Part shown: piece by piece, positions 7,287-13,958 of the stretch
How the letters are laid out: the number at the start of each line of letters is the position of its first letter
How positions within the stretch are numbered: the first letter of the stretch is position 1
Source: Selenomonadaceae bacterium
Lineage (GTDB): Bacteria > Bacillota > Negativicutes > Selenomonadales > Selenomonadaceae
Assembly (NCBI GenBank): GCA_016280345.1
Contig: JAEEGN010000246.1
Span: 1 to 20,126 of the forward strand
Length of the DNA stretch: 20,126 nt
Direction of reading: 5' to 3'
The notes under the pieces: model-generated
Told to the model about the DNA's origin: nothing
Seen by the model: only the letters and a program-made list of their open reading frames with translations
Databases searched by the model: none
Made by a program: the position numbers and the translations under genes

Positions 7287-8552
7287 ATGGCGAGCTTACA
7301 GGATATACGCCGGAGAATCCGGAGCGTAAAGAGCATCCAGCAGATCACCAAGGCGATGAAGATGGTCGCAGCCGCCCGGCTCCGCCGCGCGCAGCAGGCG
7401 GCTATCGCCAATAAGCCCTATGCCGAGAAGATGGCCGAGATCGTGGAGAATGTCGCCTCGAACGTCGAAGGCTTCAAGCATCCGCTACTGGAGACCCACG
7501 CGGCCGATAAGGAACTGTTCCTCATTGTCGCCGCCGACAAGGGCCTGGCGGGGGCATATTCGTCGAACGTTTTCAAGGAGGCGGTCCGGCATATTCCCGA
7601 CAAGGAAAAAGCCGATCTCGTCGTGATTGGACGCAAGACGGAGGAGCACTTCCGCAACCGCGGCTACCATATCGTCAAGGACTATCTGGGCATCAGTGAG
7701 CGGCCGACCTTCGAGCACGCGAAAGCGATCGCGTCCGAGCTCACGTCCCGTTATGAGAGCGGCGAGTACAGCGCCGTGCACATCGTGTACGCGCGCTTCG
7801 TGTCGTCCATCGTGAACGTGCCGGAGCGGTTTCAGCTCCTGCCCTTCGAGGGCATCACGGCCAACGCCGACGAGGAGGAGCCGGGGCGGCTTGACAAGGC
7901 GAAGAGCTTCATCCACCATCTGAAGCTGGCGGCCATGGAGCGCCTCATGAAAGCGCAGGCGGAAAAGGAAACTGACCCTAACGCGCTTGAGGACGAAGCG
8001 GAGAGCGGGACCACGGCGGAAGCGGCGCAGAATGCTCTTCCGGCCGAAGCGGCGGAGGAAAATCTCCCGTCGGCGGAGGCCCAGCCGGAACCTGCCGGGG
8101 AGCCGGAAGAGGATCCGTTTGGGGAAGCGCCGGTGGAGGAAACGCCGGACAGCCTGAACCTCGAAGTCTACGACGTCCCCCTTGAGGAATTCAAGGAAGA
8201 TCCCTATATCTTCGAACCGAGCGCGGATGAGGTGCTGGGACATCTCCTGCCGCAGTATCTGGTAACGATGATTTATGCGGCGCAGCTTCAGGCGGCGGCC
8301 AGCGAGCTGTCCTCGCGCATGACGGCGATGTCCAGCGCGACGGACAACGCGCAGGAACTCACGCGGAAACTGGATCTGCTCTACAACAAGGTACGTCAGG
8401 CGAACATCACCCGCGAGATCACCGAGATCGTGGGCGGTGCGGAAGCCTTGAAGGAATGCGCGGCCCTGGCCGCCGCCTATCACGCGATGGCGTGTGCCTT
8501 CGGCGCAGGTCTTCGCAGTAAGGGGGTTTACCATTGGCAACAGGCAAAATAG
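7287..8552 (+). CDS. atpG: F1 ATP synthase subunit gamma with large acidic insertion and C-terminal extension
   Basis: Central rotor shaft of F1. The N-terminal helix (QQITKAMKMVAAARLRRAQ) and C-terminal helix (ATDNAQ to EITEIVGGAEAL, ending at residue 388) are canonical. At 421 residues it is about 130 longer than usual. The extra length is mostly residues 191-306, rich in Glu, Ala and Pro and without Cys, inserted between LLPFEG and YIFEPSADEVLGHLLPQYL. That is the position of the regulatory insert in chloroplast and cyanobacterial gamma. A further 32 residues (390-421) follow the normal C-terminus and run 19 bases into atpD. The reading frame is continuous, so the insert is not a frameshift artefact. 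The ATG follows GAGGTG. Confidence 0.93.
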   Translation: MASLQDIRRRIRSVKSIQQITKAMKMVAAARLRRAQQAAIANKPYAEKMAEIVENVASNVEGFKHPLLETHAADKELFLIVAADKGLAGAYSSNVFKEAVRHIPDKEKADLVVIGRKTEEHFRNRGYHIVKDYLGISERPTFEHAKAIASELTSRYESGEYSAVHIVYARFVSSIVNVPERFQLLPFEGITANADEEEPGRLDKAKSFIHHLKLAAMERLMKAQAEKETDPNALEDEAESGTTAEAAQNALPAEAAEENLPSAEAQPEPAGEPEEDPFGEAPVEETPDSLNLEVYDVPLEEFKEDPYIFEPSADEVLGHLLPQYLVTMIYAAQLQAAASELSSRMTAMSSATDNAQELTRKLDLLYNKVRQANITREITEIVGGAEALKECAALAAAYHAMACAFGAGLRSKGVYHWQQAK

Positions 8553-9946
8553 TGCAGGTCATCGGACCTGTCGTCGATATTGAGTTTCCGCTCGGAGAAC
8601 TGCCGGAGATACTGAACGCCGTTACCATCAAGGGCAAAGCCGGAGAGCTTGACATAAATCTCGTGGTTGAGGTTATGCAGCATCTGGGCGACAGCGTCAC
8701 GCGCTGCATCGCCATGAGCTCGACGGACGGACTCGTGCGCGGTATGGAAGCGGAGGATACGGGCGCTCCAATCAGGGTGCCGGTCGGGCCGGAGTGCCTG
8801 GGACGCGTGTTCAACGTCCTCGGCGAGACGGTCGATCACAATCCGGAGCCGGTCGGGAACAAGGAGGCGTGGCCGATCCACCGTCCCGCGCCGACCTTTG
8901 AGGAGCAGGACGCTTCGGCGCAGATCCTCGAGACGGGCATCAAGGTCGTCGACCTCATCGCCCCGTATTCCAGAGGCGGCAAGACAGGCCTCTTCGGCGG
9001 CGCCGGCGTCGGCAAGACCGTTCTGATTCAGGAACTCATCCACAACATCGCCACCGAGCACGGCGGTTACTCCGTTTTCGCCGGCGTCGGCGAGCGTACC
9101 CGCGAGGGCAACGACCTCTGGACGGAAATGACCTAGTCCGGCGTTATCTCGAAGACGGCGCTGGTCTATGGTCAGATGAACGAGCCGCCGGGAGCGCGTA
9201 TGCGCGTCGGCCTCACGGGGCTGACGATGGCCGAGTATTTCCGCGATGTCGAGCATCAGGACGTGTTGCTCTTCATCGACAACATCTTCCGTTTCATCCA
9301 GGCCGGTTCCGAGGTTTCGGCGCTCCTGGGCCGCATGCCGTCCGCCGTCGGTTATCAGCCGACGCTGACCACGGATATCGGTGCCCTGCAGGAGCGCATC
9401 ACTTCGACGAAGGCCGGTTCCATCACGTCAGTGCAGGCCGTTTACGTCCCCGCTGACGACCTGACCGACCCGGCGCCTGCCGGTACGTTCACGCACCTTG
9501 ATGCGACGACGGTCCTTTCCCGCCAGATTGCTGAGCTGGGCCTTTATCCGGCGGTGGATCCGCTGGATTCCACTTCGCGTATCCTCGATCCGAACATCAT
9601 CGGCGAGGAGCACTACGAGGTGGCCCGCGGCGTGCAGGCGGTGCTCCAGAAGTACAAGGAACTCCAGGACATCATCGCCATCCTCGGCATGGAGGAACTC
9701 TCCGACGCCGATAAACTGACGGTCGCCCGGGCGCGCAAGATCCAGCGTTTCCTGTCGCAGCCCTTCGCGGTGGCCGAGCAGTTCACCGGCCAGCCGGGCA
9801 AATACGTGCCGCTGAAGGAAACAATCCGTGGCTTCAAGGAAATCCTCGAAGGCAAGCACGACGATATGCCGGAGAACGCTTTCTATATGGTCGGCACCAT
9901 CGACGAGGCGGTAGCGAAAGCGCAGAAGCTCAAAGAGGAGGCATAA
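8534..9946 (+). pseudogene. atpD: F1 ATP synthase subunit beta, interrupted by one in-frame TAG
   Basis: Catalytic subunit of F1, readable end to end as 471 codons including the final stop, with a TAG at codon 201. Before it are the normal start MATGKIVQVIGPVVDIEF (TTG start after AAGGGGGT), Walker A GGAGVGKT (155-162) and catalytic Glu187 in VGERTREGND. After it the same frame resumes with SGVISKTALVYGQMNEPPGA, LLFIDNIF (Walker B), VSALLGRMPSAVGYQPTL and a DELSEED variant EELSDAD. The stop replaces the residue after EMT, commonly Glu or Asp, so one GAG-to-TAG change would explain it. A 200-residue product would lack Walker B and cannot be active. The ATG at 9176 has no ribosome site. Either the sequence is wrong, the gene is mutated, or TAG is suppressed. 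Confidence 0.93.
9134..9136 (+). other. In-frame amber codon within atpD
   Basis: TAG at codon 201 of an otherwise uninterrupted beta-subunit frame. TAG also serves as the apparent normal stop of atpI, atpG and fliG in this window, so there is no local sign that TAG is generally reassigned. Confidence 0.9.
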
Positions 9947-9949
9947 GCC

Positions 9950-10375
9950 ATGCCGACGATCAAGCTGGAGGTCATATCCCCGGATGCTATCGTCTATCAG
10001 GCCGATATCAAGATGCTCATCGTCAATTCCCCGGTGGGGGAACTCGGCGTTATGCCGCGTCACCTGCCGATGATTGCCGAGCTTTTGCCCTGCGCCATGC
10101 GCGTCAAGTTCGAGGATCACGAGGAGCTGGTCGCCGTGGCCGGCGGCTTCATGGAGGTCAAGCCGGACAAGATCACGGTGCTGGCATCCGCCGCGGAGAC
10201 GCCGATCATGATTGACGAACTGCGGGCAGAGAGAGCGTATGAGCGCGCCAAGGAGCGTATCGCGCTGTTCAAATCCGCCCCGCTGAAGCACGAAGAGATC
10301 GATGTCCCCCGCGCTGAGTACGCCCTCCAACGGGCACTGGCGCGTCTCAAGACGGTCCATTCGACGCGGAGCTGA
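9950..10375 (+). CDS. atpC: F1Fo ATP synthase subunit epsilon
   Basis: Rotor subunit that sits at the foot of gamma and can inhibit ATP hydrolysis. The 141-residue protein has the N-terminal beta-sandwich (KLEVISPDAIVYQADIKMLI, then GELGVMPRHLPMI and VAGGFMEVKPDKITVL) and a C-terminal helical hairpin from about residue 90 to 135 (AYERAKERIALF and AEYALQRALARLK). Length and domains are normal. The gap to atpD is three bases, and an intrinsic terminator follows 27 bases after the stop, closing the operon. Confidence 0.95.
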   Translation: MPTIKLEVISPDAIVYQADIKMLIVNSPVGELGVMPRHLPMIAELLPCAMRVKFEDHEELVAVAGGFMEVKPDKITVLASAAETPIMIDELRAERAYERAKERIALFKSAPLKHEEIDVPRAEYALQRALARLKTVHSTRS

Positions 10376-10401
10376 TCGAAAACGAAGAGATTTTATCAAG
10401 C

Positions 10402-10434
10402 CGGCGGCAGCCTTCGGGCGGCCGCCGCTTTTTT
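10402..10434 (+). terminator. Intrinsic terminator of the atp operon
   Basis: CGGCGGC (10402-10408) pairs with GCCGCCG (10421-10427). An A/G mismatch then leads to an inner GCC/GGC stem closed by a TTCG tetraloop. T6 follows one base later (10429-10434). This is a textbook rho-independent terminator. Confidence 0.88.
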
Positions 10435-10529
10435 ATGGCCTGACAAGGGGACGTTGGCAGGAGTTTTCCTTCTTTTGTCGAAAGGATAAAGTAACCTGGA
10501 AAGCATCGCAGTTAGGAGGAGGTACGGAT

Positions 10530-10682
10530 ATGAGCGACGAAAAAAAACAGGCCATGAGTCTTCTGGGCGAAGAAGAAGAGTTGACGCCCGAGCAGCGCGA
10601 GATCGAGCGGATGAAGCAGGTCCTCCTGAACGAGGAACCGGAGAAGATGGCGGCCCTTCTGCGGGCACTTAATGAGGAATGA
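10530..10682 (+). CDS. 50-residue acidic protein with a FliF-tail-like C-terminus
   Basis: No family recognised with confidence. The ATG is preceded by a very strong Shine-Dalgarno AGGAGGAGG (10514-10522), and the 50 codons are followed after 18 bases by rfbD, so translation is likely. The protein has no membrane segment or signal peptide and is rich in Glu. Its C-terminal end NEEPEKMAALLRALNEE is strikingly like the end of FliF in this same window (NEKPAEVAMLVKAWLSEE), the segment that binds FliG. In both, a Pro-Glu-rich helix precedes it (TPEQREIERMK here, SPEEKQRIAERE in FliF). The similarity is short and could be convergent. A weak promoter candidate (TTTTCC, 17 bases, TAAAGT) lies after the atp terminator. 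Confidence 0.65.
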   Translation: MSDEKKQAMSLLGEEEELTPEQREIERMKQVLLNEEPEKMAALLRALNEE

Positions 10683-10700
10683 CGAAAGGGGAGGCGGCGC

Positions 10701-11555
10701 ATGAAGGTCCTGGTCACGGGCGTTACCGGACAGCTCGGCTATGATGTGATGAAGGAGCTGGCCCGGCGGGGAATCGAAGCGGTGGGCGCGTCCCGGAGAG
10801 AAATGCCGCTTGACGAGCCGGATGCCGGAGCTTCATTTATCGAGCGGACGCGGCCCGGGGTTATCATCCACTGCGCCGCTTATACCGCCGTGGATAAGGC
10901 AGAGGACGAGCCGGCGCTTTGTCGCCGGATCAACAGCGAAGCGCCGGGGGCTATCGCCCGGGCGGCGGCGCGGGTGGGCGCGAAACTCATCTTTATCAGC
11001 ACGGACTACGTCTTTGACGGCGAGGGGGACCGTTTTTACGAGACGGATGACCCCAAGGGACCCCGGAACGTCTATGGCGCCTCAAAACTGGCCGGAGAGG
11101 AGGCCGTGCGGGCGGCGCTGGCGGAATGCTTCATCGTCCGCATTTCCTGGGTATTCGGCATCAACGGCAAGAACTTCATCCGTACCATGTTACAGCTGGC
11201 GAAAACCCATTCCGAACTCACAGTGGTGGACGACCAGGTGGGCTCTCCCACTTACACCGCTGATCTTGCCCGCCTGCTGGTGGACATGGCGCTGACGGAT
11301 CGTTACGGTACTTACCATGCCACCAACGAGGGCGTCTGTTCCTGGGCGGAACTGGCGTCGGAGGTCTTCCGCCAGCGGGGCCTCGGCGTCAAGATCACGC
11401 CCGTTCCCTCGTCCGCTTATCCCACGAAGGCGGTGCGCCCCCACAATTCCCGCCTTTCCAAAGCATCGTTGACGATAAATAATTTCGTGCCGCTTCCTCC
11501 CTGGCAGGATGCCGTCCGGCGCTATCTCGCCGAACTCTTGGCCCGGGGGGAGTGA
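10701..11555 (+). CDS. rfbD: dTDP-4-dehydrorhamnose reductase
   Basis: Last enzyme of dTDP-L-rhamnose synthesis, reducing dTDP-4-keto-L-rhamnose with NAD(P)H in the cytoplasm. The 284-residue short-chain dehydrogenase fold shows the cofactor motif G7-V-T-G10-Q-L-G13, FISTDYVFDGEG (98-109), the catalytic Tyr125-Gly-Ala-Ser-Lys129 and the family segment VVDDQVGSPTYTADLA. The ATG follows AAAGGGGAGG. It is cotranscribed with the small acidic protein upstream and closed by a terminator. The rfbA, B and C partners are not in the window, so it is a separated member of the rhamnose pathway, possibly serving the same surface glycans as wecA-wecB. Confidence 0.93.
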   Translation: MKVLVTGVTGQLGYDVMKELARRGIEAVGASRREMPLDEPDAGASFIERTRPGVIIHCAAYTAVDKAEDEPALCRRINSEAPGAIARAAARVGAKLIFISTDYVFDGEGDRFYETDDPKGPRNVYGASKLAGEEAVRAALAECFIVRISWVFGINGKNFIRTMLQLAKTHSELTVVDDQVGSPTYTADLARLLVDMALTDRYGTYHATNEGVCSWAELASEVFRQRGLGVKITPVPSSAYPTKAVRPHNSRLSKASLTINNFVPLPPWQDAVRRYLAELLARGE

Positions 11556-11612
11556 CGCTCCCGCTACAGAGAGACGCATCCGGCAAGAGACTTTCGGAAG
11601 AAGGAAAAAAAG

Positions 11613-11645
11613 ACAGCCGGGCCCGGCTTTTCCGGGTCCGGCTGT
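11613..11645 (+). terminator. Terminator hairpin after rfbD
   Basis: ACAGCCGGGCCCGG (11613-11626) pairs with CCGGGTCCGGCTGT (11632-11645) over 14 pairs with a single G-T wobble and a CTTTT loop. The downstream T tract is poor (TTGAATTTTG). An A7 run (11605-11611) precedes the left arm, so the hairpin is stronger as a terminator on the opposite strand. Confidence 0.65.
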
Positions 11646-11673
11646 TGAATTTTGTTCGGTAGCGGAATATAAT
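11645..11673 (+). promoter_or_regulatory. Promoter of the AEC transporter gene
   Basis: TTGAAT (11645-11650), a 17-base spacer and a perfect TATAAT (11668-11673). The -35 box touches the last base of the terminator stem, so the two elements are packed end to end. The gene starts 33 bases after the -10 box. Confidence 0.7.
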
Positions 11674-11705
11674 AGGCAATATCTGTAAAGAAAGGAGGGC
11701 GGCCC

Positions 11706-12650
11706 GTGGATTTCAGCAATCTCATCGTCGCTCTGGAAGCGGTCGTGCCGATGTTCTGCCTCATGTTCATCGGCGTCCTGATCAAGGAGACGCGCCTTCT
11801 CACCGAGGAAGAACTGGCGCATATGAATCGCATGATCTTCCGTGTCTTCTTCTCCATCATGATGTTCTACAACCTTTACACGACAAATCTCGGCGCCGTC
11901 TGGCGGCCCCGTCTTATCATCTTTGCGCTCGGGGCGCTGGCGGTGGTCTATACCGCGACCTTCCTCGTCGTCTGTTCTTTCGAGAAATCCCCGAAGCGGC
12001 GCGGTGCCGCCATTCAGGCAGTCTATCGCAGTAATTTCGTGCTGATGGGCCTGCCGCTCATCGCCAACATCTTTGGCGACGGCAATATCGGCGTTACGAC
12101 CATGATGGTCGCCATCGTCGTCCCCATCTACAACGTCCTCGGCGTTTTCACCCTGGAAACCTTCAGGGGCGGTCGCTTCAATCTTGGCCATATCCTGCTG
12201 GGCGTCGCCAAAAATCCCATGATTGTCGGCGCCTTTCTCGGCGCGCTCTTCCTCTGGTTAGGAATCCCGGTCCCAAAGCCGGTTTTGCGGCCGCTGGCCC
12301 AGATCACGGCGGCCACGACGCCCATCGCCCTTATCATTCTCGGGGCCTCCTTCCGCCTCGGCAGCACCCACGAGCACAAACGGCTCCTCCTTGCCGTCAT
12401 TGGCGCCCGGCTGATCCTGGTACCGGCCGTCGTGCTGGGAACGGCGGCACTTCTGGGCTTCCGGGGCGTGGACTTCGCCACCCTCATAAGCATCTTCGCT
12501 ACTCCCTGCGCCGTGGCCGGGTTCGCCATGGCCCAGCAGCTTGACAGCGACGCCGACCTCGCCGGTAACGCCGTCGTCTTTACCTCAGCCCTCTCCTGTT
12601 TCACGATTTTTGGCTGGATTTTGCTGTTCAAGGAACTGGGGATTTTCTGA
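11706..12650 (+). CDS. AEC (auxin efflux carrier) family transporter
   Basis: A 314-residue integral membrane protein with about ten hydrophobic helices arranged in two halves. It matches the AEC/bile-acid-sodium-symporter-like fold: VVPMFCLMFIGVLIKETRLL at the N-terminus, the polar kink SNFVLMGLPLIANIFGD in the first half, NPMIVGAFLGALF before the second half, and ATPCAVAGFAMAQQLDSDADLA near the end. Bacterial AEC proteins move small organic acids such as malate or malonate, and sometimes amino acid derivatives; the substrate cannot be read here. The start is GTG 11706 after AAAGGAGGG. It stands alone between its own promoter and the codY promoter region. Confidence 0.85.
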   Translation: MDFSNLIVALEAVVPMFCLMFIGVLIKETRLLTEEELAHMNRMIFRVFFSIMMFYNLYTTNLGAVWRPRLIIFALGALAVVYTATFLVVCSFEKSPKRRGAAIQAVYRSNFVLMGLPLIANIFGDGNIGVTTMMVAIVVPIYNVLGVFTLETFRGGRFNLGHILLGVAKNPMIVGAFLGALFLWLGIPVPKPVLRPLAQITAATTPIALIILGASFRLGSTHEHKRLLLAVIGARLILVPAVVLGTAALLGFRGVDFATLISIFATPCAVAGFAMAQQLDSDADLAGNAVVFTSALSCFTIFGWILLFKELGIF

Positions 12651-12741
12651 TTCGATTCTCAAATGTTTTTTCAATCGGAATATCATCTGCATCACCAAGA
12701 AGTTAAAAAATAATGACATAAAACAATGATAAAAATTAGTG

Positions 12742-12756
12742 ACTTTTATAAAAATT
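12742..12756. promoter_or_regulatory. Possible CodY box at the codY promoter (weak)
   Basis: ACTTTTATAAAAATT matches the CodY consensus at 12 of 15 positions but lacks the central C and G. It lies directly upstream of the candidate -10 box. The surroundings are so AT-rich that this could be chance. Confidence 0.25.
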
Positions 12757-12757
12757 G

Positions 12758-12766
12758 TGATAAAAT
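12758..12766 (+). promoter_or_regulatory. Extended -10 promoter of codY
   Basis: TGATAAAAT combines a TG extension with a -10-like TAAAAT (12761-12766) in a 185-base AT-rich gap between the AEC gene and codY. No good -35 box is visible, as is common for extended -10 promoters. The leader would be about 62 bases. Confidence 0.45.
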
Positions 12767-12834
12767 AGAAAATAAGCGGAAATCTCATATCAATTTCCCT
12801 GTTTGCCTTTGGAAGACCGGGAGGGAGGATACCT

Positions 12835-13617
12835 ATGGCGACTCTGTTGGAACGGACGAGAAAAATCAACCGGCTTTTGCAGCGCTCGGAAATCGTCGAA
12901 TACGACAGTATTTCACGGGTTCTTTCGAGTGTCATCGGCGCCAACGTCTATATCACGAATAAGTTGGGTAAGATTTACGGCTATGCTTTCGTAGATGATT
13001 TCGAGTGCAATCTGATGATTGACCGGGTCATCCATAAAGGCGAGTTCCCGAAGCACTATGTGAAGTGGATGCTGAAGATCGACGAGACCTCCGCCAATCG
13101 TCGCTCCCAGACGGGGCAGTGCGTTTTTTCCGCTAACGAGGCCCCCTGTTCCTTCAACGGGAAAAACACCACCATCGTTCCCATTTATGGCGTTGGCGAG
13201 CGCATTGGGACGCTGATTCTCGCCAAATACGGCGAAGCGTTCACCGACGACGATCTCCTGCTGGCGGAGTATGGCGCTACGGTTGCCGGTATGGAGATGC
13301 TGCGCGACAACACTCAGAAGATCGAAATCGACGCCCGGAACAAGGCGACGGTACAGATTGCCCTGGCGACGCTCTCGTATTCGGAAATCGAGGCAGCGGT
13401 CGGCATCCTGGGCGAGCTTCCCGATTCCGGCGAGGGGCTTTTGGTCGCCTCGAAGATCGCAGACCGGCTCCAGATCACCCGTTCCGTGATTGTCAACGCC
13501 TTGCGGAAATTCGAATCCGCCGGTGTCATCGAATCGAAGTCCCTGGGTATGAAGGGGACATATATCAAGGTGCTTAACGAGCACCTGCTGAAGGAAATCA
13601 AAAAAATGAAGCGTTGA
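12835..13617 (+). CDS. codY: GTP- and branched-chain-amino-acid-sensing global repressor CodY
   Basis: A 260-residue DNA-binding regulator that in Firmicutes represses nutrient-limitation genes when GTP and branched-chain amino acids are plentiful. The N-terminal GAF ligand domain (about 1-155) has IGANVYITNKLGKIYGY, DDFECNLM, and TTIVPIYGVGERIGTLILAK followed by DDDLLLAEYGATVAGMEMLR. The C-terminal winged helix-turn-helix (204-246) is almost identical to the family consensus: ASKIADRLQITRSVIVNALR, then KFESAGVIES and LGMKGTYIKV. Such an intact recognition region implies the standard AATTTTCWGAAAATT target. The ATG follows GGAGGAT. The flgB operon lies downstream, as in Bacillus, but hslV-hslU are absent upstream. 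Ligand residues cannot be matched reliably to B. subtilis by eye. Confidence 0.96.
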   Translation: MATLLERTRKINRLLQRSEIVEYDSISRVLSSVIGANVYITNKLGKIYGYAFVDDFECNLMIDRVIHKGEFPKHYVKWMLKIDETSANRRSQTGQCVFSANEAPCSFNGKNTTIVPIYGVGERIGTLILAKYGEAFTDDDLLLAEYGATVAGMEMLRDNTQKIEIDARNKATVQIALATLSYSEIEAAVGILGELPDSGEGLLVASKIADRLQITRSVIVNALRKFESAGVIESKSLGMKGTYIKVLNEHLLKEIKKMKR

Positions 13618-13618
13618 A

Positions 13619-13642
13619 TCAGTTCGGCATAAGCTGAACTGA
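13619..13642 (+). repeat. Hairpin directly after the codY stop
   Basis: TCAGTTCGGC (13619-13628) and GCTGAACTGA (13633-13642) pair over ten bases with one G-T wobble and an ATAA loop. It starts one base after the stop codon and precedes the larger terminator hairpin. It could protect the 3' end; no T run follows. Confidence 0.45.
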
Positions 13643-13652
13643 CCCTCCCAAT

Positions 13653-13697
13653 CCAAAGGAAAGCCGCCGCCCTCACAGGACGGCGGCTTTCCTTTGG
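13653..13697 (+). terminator. Terminator of codY, probably bidirectional
   Basis: A perfect 17-base inverted repeat, CCAAAGGAAAGCCGCCG (13653-13669) and CGGCGGCTTTCCTTTGG (13681-13697), has an 11-base loop. The GC core is followed by TTTCCTTT and preceded by AAAGGAAA, so it could terminate in either direction. Confidence 0.75.
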
Positions 13698-13704
13698 TAG
13701 CGTA

Positions 13705-13807
13705 TTCCCGCCAAGGCTTTGTCGAAGCGCATAGGCAGAATCAAGCCTGATAACGGGAACCAGGACCTTATGGCTTCGTCCGGTTTCCTGGGTTTCTTTT
13801 TCTTTCC
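13705..13807 (+). ncRNA. Candidate structured RNA with terminator-like 3' end (class unknown)
   Basis: In the 440-base gene-free gap between codY and flgB, TTCCCG (13705-13710) and CGGGAA (13754-13759) would close a three-way junction. Its two arms are GCTTT/GAAGC (13716-13728) and AGGC/GCCT (13733-13748). Next, CCAGGA (13760-13765) can pair with TCCTGG (13786-13791) just before a T-rich run (13793-13805), or alternatively as CC-GGAC with GTCCGG. Nested stems plus mutually exclusive pairings before a T tract resemble a riboswitch or small RNA. I recognise no known class, and no own promoter is visible after the codY terminator. Confidence 0.35.
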
Positions 13808-13920
13808 CCGGGGTATGGGATTCCTGTTCCCTTTCCGGGAAATATGACTAGAAAACAGGACATATTACCCATTTATGTAATTTATTTGGAAAAAAGAATG
13901 CCGGCTGGCGTAAAAAGTGG

Positions 13921-13949
13921 TAAAATGGGATAGATTATAATGCCGTAAA
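13921..13949 (+). promoter_or_regulatory. Promoter of the flgB flagellar operon
   Basis: A perfect TATAAT (13936-13941) has no clear -35 box. An overlapping sigma-D/sigma-28-like pattern is also present: TAAA at 13921-13924 and GCCGTAAA at 13942-13949, six of eight for GCCGATAA. The 17-base spacing is two more than the usual 15. Which sigma factor is used cannot be decided by eye. Confidence 0.5.
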
Positions 13950-13958
13950 TATGACAAT

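Noticed and set aside
5690..7411. Long minus-strand open frame opposite atpA (573 codons) and similar long minus-strand frames opposite atpG, atpD, fliH and wecB.
   Set aside because: Low-complexity Arg/His/Asp-rich translations with no family features; they are shadows of GC-rich coding sequence on the + strand.
9134..9136. Pyrrolysine or genome-wide amber reassignment as explanation for the atpD TAG.
   Set aside because: Pyrrolysine is not known in ATP synthase beta, and atpI and fliG end at TAG at normal family lengths.
9176..9946. A separate gene starting at ATG 9176.
   Set aside because: It is the 3' part of atpD in the same frame as the 5' part; no ribosome binding site precedes this ATG and the encoded piece begins inside the catalytic domain.
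13705..13762. A tRNA-like outline: TTCCCG pairing with CGGGAA followed by CCA.
   Set aside because: Only 58 bases long, without a T-loop (TTCRANY), a proper anticodon arm or a seven-pair acceptor stem; the CCA is also part of the next stem.
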